In this document: piece after piece, positions 11,601-23,028 of the stretch
Position numbering within the stretch: position 1 is the stretch's first letter
Layout: every line of letters begins with the position of its first letter
DNA from: Aspidiotus rigidus
Lineage: Eukaryota; Arthropoda; Insecta; Hemiptera; Diaspididae
Length of the DNA: 64,000 nucleotides
Direction of reading: 5' to 3'
Assembly (NCBI GenBank): GCA_035079385.1
Contig: JAVHKY010000063.1
Location: 248,001-312,000, forward strand
Made by a program: the position numbers and the translations under genes
The notes under the pieces: model-generated
Told to the model about the DNA's origin: nothing
The model's database searches: none
The model's input: only the letters and a program-made list of their open reading frames with translations

Positions 11601-13309
11601 CAACACCCAATTTTTGCAAAACATTGACCTAATTCTTTCAGCTTCCAAAATCCTGTTGTTTGAAAGGTTAGGTTAAGTTATTCCTAAAAGTAAGCAACAA
11701 ATCTGGCACTGTAAGCTTGGGACTCTATGCTGTTTTTGCACTTTTGTAGCGCAAAAGTAAAACAATACTTATCCCCATTTATTTATCAATAAACCTAGGG
11801 CTTAATTTCTTAACTGTTATAACTGTGACAAAAAAGTTTTTGCACTCATTTGTACGGAATATGATTTTTTCTCAATTTTTTTTTATTTTTTCACTTTGGG
11901 AATGGTGATTTTAAAAGTGATTTTTCATGCTGTAGATTATGGAATCAGCAAAAAAATTTTCAAGCCATATTAAATGACAACTTTTTCCCTTTTTTCATTT
12001 TTTTGCTCTACTGTAAAGTTAGGTTTTCCGACAGTGGCGAGACATCTCAGATCGCGTATCACTTATATTAATGATCTTGACCAATTGACTATATAACAAC
12101 CGTTTCAAAAAAAAGTTGATGAACTTCTAACTGTTATGACCAATATTATTTGAAATAATCAAAACGGACATAAGCATATAGCATGACTATTTGTTTTGAA
12201 AAGGCTCAAAATGGTCATCTTCAATTTCAAGTGCTAATTTTGCTTGTTGGAAGAATTTTATGAAGAACATAAAATTTCCACCCTGACCAACATTTTTTGG
12301 TTATAACAGTTATAACATTAATTATTAGCAAGAAGTTGTGACCGTATAACCATTTCAGATTGAATTTTCAGAGAGTTAGGTACAAGTATTTGAGATTTAA
12401 TTTAATCAACAAAAAAAAACAACAACAACAACAACAACAAAATGATAATAACTGTTCGGAGCTTTATAAACCAACTACATTTCAAACAATAAAATGTAAT
12501 GAGGCGTTCCATTTATTTTTGTTGTTGCTGGCAAAAAGTTGAATGCGGTATGCCTTTTTATGCAGCCTGTCACATTCTTTCTTCACTATCTCAAAAATAT
12601 GATTCCAAATAAAAAATTGAAAAATTCAAAATTTGATAAATAAATTTTTGCATCAAAAAAATCTCAAATTGGACTTACTGAATAGAAAATTACAAGAGGA
12701 AGAGACAATGTTCTCTTTGCAATTCATATTTCTTCAGACTGTAATTAGGGAAAACGCGACAAGAGGTTTCCCTAGCATTATAAATCAATTTCATGGTAAA
12801 AGCTGATGAAATATGCTGAGAAACTTTTAAGCCAAAGCCAAAGTTCAAGCGGATCACCAACCACTTTCCACCCCTGTCTGGACAGTGGACAAACTCGATG
12901 CTCTCGTCACCAAGTCTTCAGTCTCTTCAAAATCCATTAATTCCACATTGCAAATTCACTTCATTTTCAATATTTTTCTCTTTGTCTTCTACTTCTCTTC
13001 TTGCTTTGGATCCTTACTTCAAAAATTGAAAATTCCAACTTTAGAGTTTGAACACTTTGAAGTTTGAACAGTTCCCTTCTAGACCCAGTTTTAGTCAGGC
13101 CCTGGTTTCAGTCTTCAAACTCTTTAAAAATATGATGTATGAATTAATGATGATGATCTATCAGGGAATAGCTGAATAGGTAAGTTGCCATCAAACACAC
13201 CTGTCTGCAATTAAGTAGAGAAATTTTATGATCAAGTTTTCATATCCAATTTTTGGCGCAAAAAATTTACGGCAGCCAGTTCTCGTCTGCAAATTAATTA
13301 TTATTACAA

Positions 13310-13726
13310 TTATGCCATCTTTTTATACAGAGTTTCTAATAATTTACGAATTTCAGTCCATAGACTGAGTACAGTGTCATGATTAATATCCATGCATCCT
13401 GTTAAGGTTTGAGGAATTGGCGTTGCCTTCCAAAATTTCATAACTTCGTTCACCCTCCAAAGTAAACCTCGGCTTTCATTTCTGTCAATTTGAACTCTTT
13501 CACTGCATTTGGAAAAATTTTTATGATGTGTATAACATCTTGTAATACAAAAACGTATTGGAAATATTTTCCGGGACAATAGTGGTATCCCGGATTCCGG
13601 AAATTTAGATAGAAAAGCCAAGAAATACATCCCTTCTTCTTTTGTATTTTGGATGGTCAAACGGTCGAAACTTAAACAAATCCGTTCCTCTAAGTTATGG
13701 CTATCCATAATAAAACGAAAAGACAA
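13310..13726 (-). pseudogene. Decayed transposase-like frame of the nested element
   Basis: This frame of 138 codons starts in the hairpin at the inner edge of the right inverted repeat and reads towards the centre. It is Cys/Arg-rich in the middle and ends with DINHDTVLSLWTEIRKLLET. That layout (zinc-ribbon-like start, GLLWR, then a helix with INHDT) reminds me of the N-terminal part of IS1595/Merlin-type transposases, but the match is by eye only. No catalytic DDE core follows, so it is either truncated or an unrelated open frame. Confidence 0.3.
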
Positions 13727-13760
13727 ATACTCTTCGGAGTATTCGTCTTTTCGTTTTATT
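13709..13760. repeat. 24-bp hairpin with TTCG loop
   Basis: The arms AATAAAACGAAAAGACAAAT(ACTC) and (GAGT)ATTCGTCTTTTCGTTTTATT pair with a single mismatch around a 4-base TTCG loop. The hairpin covers the first codons of the minus-strand frame at 13310-13726 and abuts the right inverted repeat. Confidence 0.75.
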
Positions 13761-14199
13761 CGGTCAAAACTTCTTGCTAATAATTAGGTAATGTTATAAC
13801 TGTTATAACCAAAAAATGTTGGTCAGGGTAGAAATTTTTTATTCTTCATAAAATTCTTCCAACAAGCAAAGTTAGCACTTGAAATTGAAGATGACCATTT
13901 TGAGCCTTTTCAAAACAAATAGTCATGGTATATGCTTAATATTATGTACGTTTTACGAAAACGATTCGGAAGTTCATAACAGTTGTGGTAACAGTAACAC
14001 TGCACAGTGATACAGAAACGAAAATCTTTGATCATTCAAAATGTTCCAACGAATACACTAATACGACTACTCGGATTATTTGGCCAATCAGGCGCCGTAG
14101 GTTTGTACGCTTAGCCTAAACTTTGTAATCCCAAAAGTCAAAAAATATTTCGAGCTGATAAGCGAAGGCTCAAGGTCGAGGATTCGTTTAATAATATAG

Positions 14200-14445
14200 A
14201 TGACTTTGCACGAATCAGTCGCTTTTCTTATTAAAGATTCGAATGACGAAACATAAATCGTTCAGAAGTAAATGATTCTAATAGATCAATCACCATGAAA
14301 ATGAGTTGAATCAATTTCGAATATGACTTTGCACGAATCAGTCGCTTTTCTTATTAAAGATTCGAATGACGAAACATAAATCGTTCAGAAGTAAATGATT
14401 CTAATAGATCAATCACCATAAAAATGAGTTGAATCAATTTCGAAT
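14200..14445. repeat. Tandem duplication, 123-bp unit, two copies
   Basis: Positions 14200-14322 and 14323-14445 are the same 123-bp unit, starting ATGACTTTGCACGAATCAGT, with essentially one difference (ATGAAAATG versus ATAAAAATG). The near identity implies a recent duplication. It forms part of the GATTCG-rich subterminal region of the 4.2-kb hAT-like insertion. Confidence 0.9.
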
Positions 14446-14870
14446 CAAATCCGAATCACCCTGGAGACAATGATCTGTGATTCAAAAAAGATTCGATTCA
14501 AATTCATATCAAATCATTTCAAAAGATTTTTTGATCCGAAAAGGATTTGAATCGAATCTCTTTCAAATCACCTCGAAAAATTTGTTTGCAATTTTAGGCG
14601 TAAATATGCAGATACATTCATTCTATTTTGAACCTTGATTTTGAACGGCGGATTTCTGTTTGATTCGCGAAAGATTCGAAAAATATTCGAAAATTATTCG
14701 ACTGTTCAGGAATTGATTCGAATCACAAGTCATAAATCATTTTCCAGTTTTCAAAATGATTCGAATACAAATCACGAATCATCAAAAAAGGATTTTAAAT
14801 CATGATTCGATTCGAAAATGAATGATTTGCGCCCCCTCTTGCTCCGGACTTTCCGGAACATTCGATGAAT

Positions 14871-14973
14871 TAAAGTACGTTCCAAATAAGAGTGCCCGGC
14901 GCCCGCTTTTGACAACAGCGCATATGGGCGATTGCTTATCAAAAGCGGGCACTCTTATTTTGAACGTACTTTA
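14871..14973. mobile_element. MITE, TAAAGTACGTTC ends
   Basis: The inverted arms TAAAGTACGTTC-AAATAAGAGTGCCCG and their complement lie at the two ends of about 103 bp. The inner stem CGCCCGCTTTTGA also pairs with TCAAAAGCGGGC. TA at both edges suggests a TA target. Confidence 0.75.
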
Positions 14974-15232
14974 GTACCATTGAGATGTTAACCCAAGTTG
15001 CGTAAGTTGGTAGCCGTGCTCGAACATGTTGGGGATAATTTTAATGTACCATGCTTCATGATGGGGAATTAATAGTGAAGTATTGAGTCATCTATGACTA
15101 ATTGAAAATCTCGTTTCTTATGGCTGAATACATTGAACGTAAAATCGTCACCCAGAAATTCAAGCGAGTGCGGCGAGAGAGGAAGGCGATTCTAGCGCTA
15201 CCAAACATAGGTTAACATCCCATTTTTTGTAA

Positions 15233-15553
15233 CCCCACTTTAACACAGTCTTATCCCAGTTTACCGTTTGTGTTCAAAACAAAAATTAACTCCATAAGAA
15301 ATATACAGGACGTTTCGATCATTTGTTGATATTTGAAAATGAAAGATAAATAAAGAATTACAGATACATTTATGAATACTTCAGAACTTCCAGATTCTAA
15401 ATATGAACTTTTCTTTTTCTATTTTTTTCTTACATTTAAATAAGAATGTGTGATCGAAACGTTCCCATGCATTTCTTATGGGAATCGATAGTTTGTTTTG
15501 AACAAATAGGGTAAACTGGGGTAAGTGGTGCTTCACAAATACGGGTGGGGTTG
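15233..15553. mobile_element. MITE of the TTTCGATCA family, copy 1
   Basis: The ends AACCCCACTTT and AGTGG..GGGGTT are inverted. Inside them lie the longer inverted words CCCAGTTTACC, GTTCAAAACAAA, CCATAAGAAAT and CGTTTCGATCA. The 0.3-kb element has an AT-rich centre. A related copy with the same internal words lies at 19294-19698. Confidence 0.75.
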
Positions 15554-15810
15554 TTCATGTTTTCAGAACGTGCCGACGTCACGCCAACACGGATAATATG
15601 GTCCAAGACGTTGGTAGCCCTGACGATATTCACCCTTTTGTTCAATGCTTTTTAAATGAAGAAATTTCACGCTCCATAATATGTATTAATAGAATATCTT
15701 TTTTTAAAGCAAATACAAGCATGAGTGTTGTAGTTTGTATCATTAACATTATATGCAAAAATAAAAATAAAATATTAAGTATTGAAAAAATAACAGTTGA
15801 TTGAAAATCA

Positions 15811-16123
15811 ATAGGCGGCGTAACTTGGAGTTTGCAATGTTGGTAGCCCTGCGTACAAAGGTGATCATGGTTAAATTTGTGTATCTCCTAACAGTTTTTC
15901 AATTCTGTTTTCCAATCTAAGTATGAGCTTTAGAAAAAATTGTTTATTACAAAAAATGTTCGTTTAAGAATTCTCTACAACTTTGATTCTCACACTTCTC
16001 TTGATTAAAAGTCAAGTAACTTCAGAAAATTCGTTTGAACTAACGCATATATTTGGTCCATAAGAAAAAAATCCATGATCACCTTTGTAACTAGCGCTAC
16101 CTAGTGTAGGTTACGCCGCCTAT
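15811..16123. mobile_element. MITE with ATAGGCGGCGTAAC ends
   Basis: The left end ATAGGCGGCGTAACTTGG and right end TAGGTTACGCCGCCTAT are inverted copies. Inside them CAAAGGTGATCATGG pairs with CCATGATCACCTTTG. Length is 313 bp. TA next to GGCGG at both ends fits a TA-target (Tc1/mariner-like) element. The right end carries the word TAGCGCTACCTAGTGTAGG, which also occurs near 15.2, 16.16 and 20.93 kb. Confidence 0.8.
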
Positions 16124-16139
16124 GTATGAAGATACATAA

Positions 16140-19100
16140 ATTCTCTGATTCACCCTTTCAGTAGCGCTCTCTAGTGTAGGTTTAGACCCCAATGGAATGA
16201 AAATCTCATACTGATGATATTTGCATTAGGATGCAAAGTAGGCACCCTCTATCAAAACTGTGATGGCCATTTTTAAAAGCTGCCCAAAGAGGTGATGTTT
16301 CAGAAAATTGTTGAAATTTCAAATTTTCTTCTTTTATGTTATTCTATGTATGAAAATGATGGAAAAATGCTCTTACTACTTTTCTGTATTTTTCAATATT
16401 GACATAGATATAGCCCAATTTAGTTCCATACGTGCCTATGGCATTTTTGCCGCATCACCTTTTCAGGCACGACTCTAGTGCTACTCACATTTGCATCCTC
16501 ATGCGAATTGCTTTGCACACATGCAAATGCAAGCATGCCGAAATTGCCGATTGCTAAAAATCGCAGAATTGTCAATCCTGCAGACACCTTAGGTTGCTCT
16601 ACTGTGCCATATGCAAAGAAGGGTCTGGTGCGCATTGGAAGTCGTTCAAGAGAAACGATGTTAACATACAATGAACGGTGCTAAGGGTAAGGTATACGAC
16701 TTTTCACCTTAACAGATTTAAGTGAATTTTAGGGCCTATCTTCCTAGCACGCACAACATTTTTAAATTTTAACAGCACAGCAGGCTCGTTTTTGTTAAAT
16801 TTTTTTAACGTGCGCGGAATGCATTGAGACATTAGACAACGACGACCAGATGAATATATTTTGATGTCATATCATCGACAAGAAGAAATTCTATGTCGTC
16901 ATTAAAAGGTTTTGAGTATTAATATTAGTATAAGACAATGCACAGCAAAAAATTAATCTTTCTGGTCGGACTGTGTACCATTTTTAACAATCCCCTCCAT
17001 CTCTTGCACACAAACAGTCAATCATGATAGTGTAGTAGTAGTAATCATTTTTTTTTTGTGTGTGTGAAAAACTCAAATTTTAACGATGGGTAAATACAGA
17101 ATTAGGAATCTGAAATTTAAATTAAACATGATAATGATAGTAAATAGTCATGTCTAGAGATCATGGAGTTGAACTTTAGTAGTTTGTAGTAGTCTGACAA
17201 GCTATGTCGTGGGTGACATAGTATCAGGGTCGGCCTGAATCAGATTATAATATTATTTTTTCTTTATGAGTACTGCATCCAGAAAAAAACTGTATTATTT
17301 AGTGTTCTGTTCCCTTGTTTGAAATTGTATTTGTATGAAAAGAATTTGTATTATGCGTATTCAGTATGAGATGAGTCGGTATTATAAACTTTTTTTGAAG
17401 CAATTAATGCAGAACTGCATAATTCATTTTTGGCTTCAACATGAGTAATTAACAAAATATCTTTTAATAGTGACTATGTTTTTAGGTTTGATGCTCGACT
17501 TACGAGTCACAAGCCAGTGTCAATTGCTTTTTCTTCCTTTTTTTTTTTTAGTTCAGCGGCCGTTCCCTTGAGAGCGTTAAATGTATAATAACTGCTGGGA
17601 ACAAGTCTAGTTATTTGGTATACACAGAGACAAACGACAATGAAAAGACAAATTTAAAAATAATAGCGAAGGAGATGTGATGTAATCCCCCTTTGTGAAA
17701 GAAAAGATATGATTCTATTGAGGATTTGCTTACAATCCTTTTGCTTTATGCTTTTTCGAGATTTGTCTCACTTTTTGTTTCTGCTTTTCGCTTCCAAAAA
17801 TGTTGCCGTTTGGTTAACTGCGTTAGGCAAACCCTAAATTACAAATTTGGATGATGCCCGTGTCTTGAGCTCTCTTTTGGACAAACTCTGTTTACTCTGT
17901 GACTAGAAAACAATGATCATCAGGAAAACATCCATTTCAGTGGAGAGAGACTCGTAAATTTTTCTGATCGTTGTTTGTTTCACTAAAGAGCGCAAAATTG
18001 AAATACCTCTGCTATATAGTTTAAACTTTTTGCGCTCTTCCAACATTTGTTTTACTTTTCACTTCCAAAAAAGTCACCGCTTTTCGCTTAAAACTTCTCG
18101 CCTTTTAGTCAATTTCCATCTCTGATCTAGATATTTTAATAACTTCTTATCCTCAAAGAATCTAGTTGAAAATATTTCAAAGTTCCACAATTTGAAAATA
18201 ATTCCAAGTCCAAGGATTGAAAATTAAAAATTTTCAAAGTCCAACAGTTGAAAATATTTCCAAGTCCAAGAATTGAAAATGAAAAGTTTTACAAGTCCAA
18301 GAAGTACAAAAATATTTCAAAGTCCCGCGGCATCACTCTCACTCGCCTCTTACTCCGAGTATGGCAGTAAACCGACGTGTCGCCCCATCACCGTTACATA
18401 AAATGAACTCGTTACATAAAATGAACTCGTGGATGAAATGACAGAATAATATGATAATCAAAAGCAATAACGCATAAAAATACTCACACCTTACTCGTTG
18501 TGGACAGGCCGTGACGTGAGCGTCTGAACTTACCCAAAGAAAGAAAGAAAGAAAGTAGCACCCCGTGCGTTGCACGAGGTGATAAGAGGGTCGGCCAATG
18601 TTATCTCCACAGAAAAAATATATTACAAGTACATTTTGCAATTAGGCCTATTACGAGCTCTCACATGGAAAAAATGAACGTCCCACAATAAATAATTAAA
18701 TGCACTAATTCTCAAATATCAGTCTTGATAGTTGAATAATTATAAAAATAATAATTACTTGTACTTGAAAACATATCCAGTAATATCAAAAACTCGAATC
18801 TTTTTTCTCTTCTACCCCTTGATGCGAGAGGTTTTCAACAAAATAAATGAATTCCTTTTCAACAAAAAGAGTTGATGATAGTTGGCTAATTTTGCGATGT
18901 AGTTCCCTAATTTGGTACATAACTCAGACAGGCAAACCCAGATTAGAAACTAGATAATACACTGCAACCAAATAATAAAATTTTGATGATTAGGTATTCA
19001 CCTACACAGCAGTGTTATCATACCTAAACATTTTCTTCTATTTGCTTTCCATCAAATATGAGAACTACCTACAAACTCAGATTGAAACTAGTTGAAACTT

Positions 19101-19293
19101 GAAACACAAACTCACATCTCTTTTATTCTATTTGTAAAGTCCAACACTCTACAATTAATAAGCAATAAACCTGAAGTAACCGCTCTTGAGTACAAACAAC
19201 GCTGATATTACACCCTTCCAACAATTGTCTTTTTTGTCATGAGATAAGGATAATATAAGTAACACAAAATCTTAATTATATATAGGTACATAA
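16140..19293. other. Gene-free repeat-rich stretch
   Basis: I see no supported gene here. The block 16420-16684 has a slightly higher GC content and open frames on both strands, but no recognisable protein. About 18165-18330 contains five or so degenerate 35-bp repeats of the form TCCAAGAATTGAAAATATTT. An 18-bp unit (CGTTACATAAAATGAACT) is doubled at about 18392-18428, and an AAAG microsatellite lies near 18536. Confidence 0.5.
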
Positions 19294-19698
19294 TAGACTA
19301 AATCGCCGTGACGTCATTCATGAACATTTACTGATAACAGGAATCGAGAGAATGCGATAGTATACTGTATCAGTTCAAAGTAGGATATCGATTCCCATAA
19401 GAATACACAGGGATCATTTCGATCATACGCTCAAATTAAAAAATTGGAAATAAGTAAGCAATTACGTGTTTATATTTAGAATCAGGAAGTTCTCATGTCT
19501 TTGAAAATGTACCTGCGGTTCTTAACTTATTTCTTGTTTTCAAATCTGAACGTAAGATCGAAACGTTCCCGTGTATTTCTTATGGAGCATTTTTTTTTTG
19601 TTTTGAACTTACGCGTAAGTTGGGGTAAGTCATTGCGGAGCAAACATCGCCTTGTTATCAGTGAATGTCCGTGAATGACGTCACGGCGATTTAGTCTA
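19294..19698. mobile_element. MITE of the TTTCGATCA family, copy 2
   Basis: The ends TAGACTAAATCGCCGTGACG and its complement enclose 405 bp. The inversion continues inward through TGACGTCATTCA and ACTGATAACA, then CCATAAGAA and TTTCGATCAT. TA at both edges fits a TA target. The inner words match the element at 15233-15553, but the outer 60 bp differ. Confidence 0.85.
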
Positions 19699-20527
19699 TA
19701 CTATCACAAACTTCGATTGTCTGCTCAAAACCCAACGATACTACCTTTGTAGTCAACTTCAAAATACTTAGAATTGACTATAAATTGAAATTCAAAATTG
19801 AATCGCAGATCACAAAGCCGGCCGCAATCTGTTATGATTTCTTAATCATTCTGTTCCCTACGTTTTTATATTTTATTCGCAATTATTCATTTCAGTTTTT
19901 CCATTGCGTTGTATAACATCTTATTTCATTTGTATTCATCAAAGGAAAATAATTTATAATTTGAACATTCCATAAAATCAAATTTATTAATAGGCTGATG
20001 AATGCAAACAGACACAAGAAACAACACAAAACAAGACTCGCGTCATTCACACAGTGTCACGACTGTCATGCATCTAAATAAAATTACCCACAACTTACTG
20101 CGTTGTAAACTACCATGCTATGACATCAGCATCTCAACTCAGACCAAAATGATTACAATATGGTCGGCCACGCGACATGGGCGGCGGGCCAACTCTAAAA
20201 AGTGATTACAATACCCTTGGCTAGCGCCTGCGCCAGCGCCGACCCTAAAAACTAAAACCATCTAGATCGAGAATTAGTTAACGTGTAGGCCTATTTATAA
20301 AATAAAGATCCTGGTCGTGTAATTGTACGATTTTATATCTTATCCTGACAAGATCAAGTAGAAATCAGTACCTGCCCTTAACAAAATTCAGATCTAGTGA
20401 TTTCATAGAAATAAGCAATTTTTTGATCATTTCCTACAGAATGATGTTGGTAAAGTGATACCACTTTTTATTCTTGTCGAAAAGTAATAAAGAACGGGCA
20501 AAATAATCTTGATTCACAGCAATATTT

Positions 20528-20881
20528 GAGGACCTATCTGTACAAACGGACACCCTTTTTGCGGAGACCTCGATTTTTGTGCGTTTCAGATCATAAACTA
20601 TCTTTCATAATTTTTTTTTTTTTTTTAAACCCACAATTTTTTCCATCTTAGCAAGAAGGGCGTCCATTGTCATATTTTCAATGGTCTCTACTTTGTTTGT
20701 TTCTGGGTGTATTCAAAATGTGATGATTGTTTTTTATAGAAGAAGAGTTGCTCTTCAATTTTTGTCATTACCATTTTTTGATTAAATGCGTTGTTGCGGA
20801 AATATCTTGAACTGAAACTTCAAACTGAATTTTCTGTAATGGATTTTTCTTCACGGACGCCCTTTGTACAGATAGGTCCTC
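20528..20881. mobile_element. MITE with GAGGACCTATCTGTACAAA ends
   Basis: The 20-bp ends GAGGACCTATCTGTACAAAC and its inverted copy enclose 354 bp. ATTT flanks both sides as a possible 4-bp target duplication. The interior (CCCTTTTTGCGGAGACC, a T-run, then AAGAAGGGCGTCC) matches the element at 43855-44191 in the same order, so the two belong to one family. Confidence 0.85.
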
Positions 20882-21126
20882 ATTTGTGTAAAACGTACAA
20901 ACGTATTGGGGTTTAAACCTGCACTAGATGGCGCTGCAAAATTACCTGCGTGGGTAAAATTGAGTGAGTGATTGTGGATAGTTTCAAACAGAAATACTGT
21001 CAACTTCAGGAGGGCAAACGAGAGTGCAATAAAATGTAGGATAAGTTTTCTTCTAAAATTAAGTTCTAGTTGATTAAAAAAGGTTTAAATTTTGCCGTAG
21101 TCTAACGGTGAAATCACCATGAGCAC

Positions 21127-21513
21127 CAGGGATGGTTATTACGTTCATGAACTTGAACTTCATTTTTTTCCGTGAACGTGAACATCTAAAAAATGCACGT
21201 TCATTTTATGAACGTGTTTTTTCACGTTCATTTTCAAATTTCTATTTTTTTTTTTCACTTTTTCACATAATTACTTCTTCAAATGTTCACAGTTGAGTTT
21301 CTACTTTCTACTAGGGTACCTGCAGTCCTACTACAAAGACTTTTCTTATCATTTATGTATTGATTTAAACTATCAAAAGCGCAGGATTAAAACAAGTGAA
21401 ATGAACGCGTTCATTCCGTTCAGTTCTTTTTTTTATGCCGTTCATTCCGTTCACGTTCATTTTTTTCAATGAACGTGAACGAGTGAACGCGTTCATGAAG
21501 GTAACCATCCCTG
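21127..21513. mobile_element. Non-autonomous hAT element, CAGGGATGGTTA ends
   Basis: The perfect 8-bp direct repeat ATGAGCAC (21119-21126 and 21514-21521) flanks a 387-bp element. Its ends are CAGGGATGGTTA and TAACCATCCCTG, the classic hAT arrangement. The interior is almost entirely built from variants of GAACGTGAAC and GTTCATGAACG in both orientations, with no coding capacity. Confidence 0.93.
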
Positions 21514-21818
21514 ATGAGCACTCACTCAGTAATCAATAACACGCAGGGTGCCAACCTTTGAAACTCTAAGTTTAAATCCCAATAGTATCTTTGACTATAT
21601 ACCTCTTATGGACTGAGCTAAGACAACGTTTACCCGTGGAAAGATATGATAAGAAATAAGATACGGTGGACTCAAAAGTCAAAATAGGTGACGCGGTTGA
21701 TAGCGGAGGGAGAAGAAGCTGTTTTACTCCTCTGTGCACTCACCAGCGCTGCCTACGTTGGAGTTCTCCGCACGCTACGCAATGTACGCCACTGGCAAAG
21801 TCAGTTAAGTCAAGTACG

Positions 21819-22525
21819 TAGTGATGGGCAGTTATTGGTTATTAACCGATTAATCGGTTTATTCTTGGGTAAAATTAACCGAAAAACCGGTTTATTTGTG
21901 ATTGAAGTTAACCTGAAAAACTGGTTAATAACAGCGCATAAACCAATTAACCGCCAAAATTTAAAATTTGTCAACAATTGTGTATTTCAATTCATAATTT
22001 GACAAATTTGAAGCACCAGGCGGAGGAAATAGGATATTATCAATTAAGATATTTCTCAATCATCAACACATAAGAGATCTTGAATCTCTTTTTTTTTCAA
22101 TTTTCACAATTTTGAGAGCGAAAAAGTGGAAGACCTTGGCGCTCCTAGCGGAATTTTTTGAGAACTAACAGCAATCTGAGTGATTTCCAGTTGACTGGTC
22201 AACCGGTTTATTTGAAGGTTTTCAACCGATTAACCGGTTACAATGATCTCCAATAAATCGTTTAATTTTACATGTAAAACACCTCTCTCATGAAAAAATC
22301 GAGTTGACCCTTATTTAAAGGAAATATCACAAGCAACAACTTTTGTTCTTTTCGATTTTTTCAAAAACTTAATATTTTCTTAAGAAACAGACGCTCAAAG
22401 AGTTTCTCCCCATAAGAGCAATGTAAAAGTCGGCCCACGGTTGTGCAGTTGCCAATTTTACGTTCACGGCTTCTAACTATAGGAGGCTTTGGTATATTGA
22501 AATAACCGATAACCGCCCATCACTA
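21819..22525. mobile_element. Non-autonomous hAT element, TAGTGATGGGC ends
   Basis: The 707-bp element has ends TAGTGATGGGC and GCCCATCACTA. Both are followed inward by TTAACCG/CGGTTA words (AACCGATTAATCGGTT, AACCGGTT) repeated many times. The 8-bp target duplication CAAGTACG is at 21811-21818. The other copy is split by the palindrome that follows: CAAGTAC at 22526-22532, and the intact CAAGTACG at 22699-22706. No transposase is encoded. A fragment of the same family lies at 32276-32341. Confidence 0.92.
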
Positions 22526-22532
22526 CAAGTAC

Positions 22533-22698
22533 TAAGGCGCTAGAGGTATTCTCAAGAATGTAAACAAACACGTGATGTGGTGCTAAATTTTAGTGAAGCG
22601 GTGCAACTTAATGCGAAATCACAGTCGCACCGCTTCACTAAAATTTAGCACCACATCATGTGTTTGTTTACATTCTTGAGAATACCTCTAGCGCCTTA
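22533..22698. mobile_element. 166-bp near-perfect palindrome inserted in the hAT target duplication
   Basis: The arms of about 72 bp start TAAGGCGCTAGAGGTATTCT and are almost perfectly complementary around a 21-bp centre. The 7-bp direct repeat CAAGTAC flanks it at 22526-22532 and 22699-22705. This is the same sequence as the duplication of the neighbouring hAT element, so one element inserted into the other's target copy. Confidence 0.9.
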
Positions 22699-23028
22699 CA
22701 AGTACGCATGTACAGAATCGACGCCCTGTGCCCTGAAGTTTAACAGTTTTTCCCTTTGATTTTTCCGTGTGTATGTGTGTGTCTTCACGTTATCAATGTT
22801 ATCATAACATTCCTCCGTCCTTTTGCACCCTTTTACTGGTGCATTTCTGTCGGTTTCGGTTACATTCTCATGGTGGAAAAAAGAACCAAAATTGATCTAA
22901 ATGTCTGTAATACCTAGAATCCACTTTTCGAGGTATTGGCAAATAAATGATTTCATTTCAATGTATCTATTCTCTAATGAATTATAAGAATAAGTAAGGT
23001 TTTTTGTCGTCAGGTTTGAGCGCGGATT

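Larger units (their letters stand above)
12171..13938. mobile_element. Nested element with about 175-bp inverted repeats
   Basis: The arms 12171-12344 and 13761-13938 are nearly identical inverted copies sharing GACTATTTGTTTTGAAAAGG, GGTCATCTTCAATTTCAAG and GTTATAACAGTTATAAC. Weaker similarity continues outward to about 12128 and 13985. The 1.4-kb interior has a short CAA microsatellite (about 12413-12440) and a 138-residue minus-strand frame beginning beside the right arm. It lies inside the 4.2-kb hAT-like insertion, so it inserted later or was captured. Confidence 0.75.
10619..14841. mobile_element. hAT-like composite transposon with 8-bp target duplication
   Basis: The 8-bp direct repeat CTCCGGAC occurs at 10611-10618 and 14842-14849. 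Just inside it the two ends are inverted copies: left AAGAGTGGGCGCGAATCATT, right (reverse complement) CAAGAGGGGGCGCAAATCAT. An 8-bp duplication and this type of end are hallmarks of the hAT superfamily. Subterminal sequence on both sides is packed with GATTCGAATC-type words. No transposase frame is present, so the insertion is non-autonomous. The middle contains other repeats, including a second inverted-repeat element at 12171-13938. It sits 111 bp upstream of the DDX52 start codon. Confidence 0.8.

Noticed and set aside
16420..16684. Overlapping frames of 83 and 68 codons on opposite strands in a slightly GC-rich block.
   Set aside because: Neither shows a domain, splice signals or a neighbouring exon. 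Two-strand openness points to composition.
21688..22002. A 104-codon plus-strand frame upstream of STRAD.
   Set aside because: It runs into the TTAACCG word array of the hAT element at 21819, has no recognisable features, and crosses the element's target duplication.
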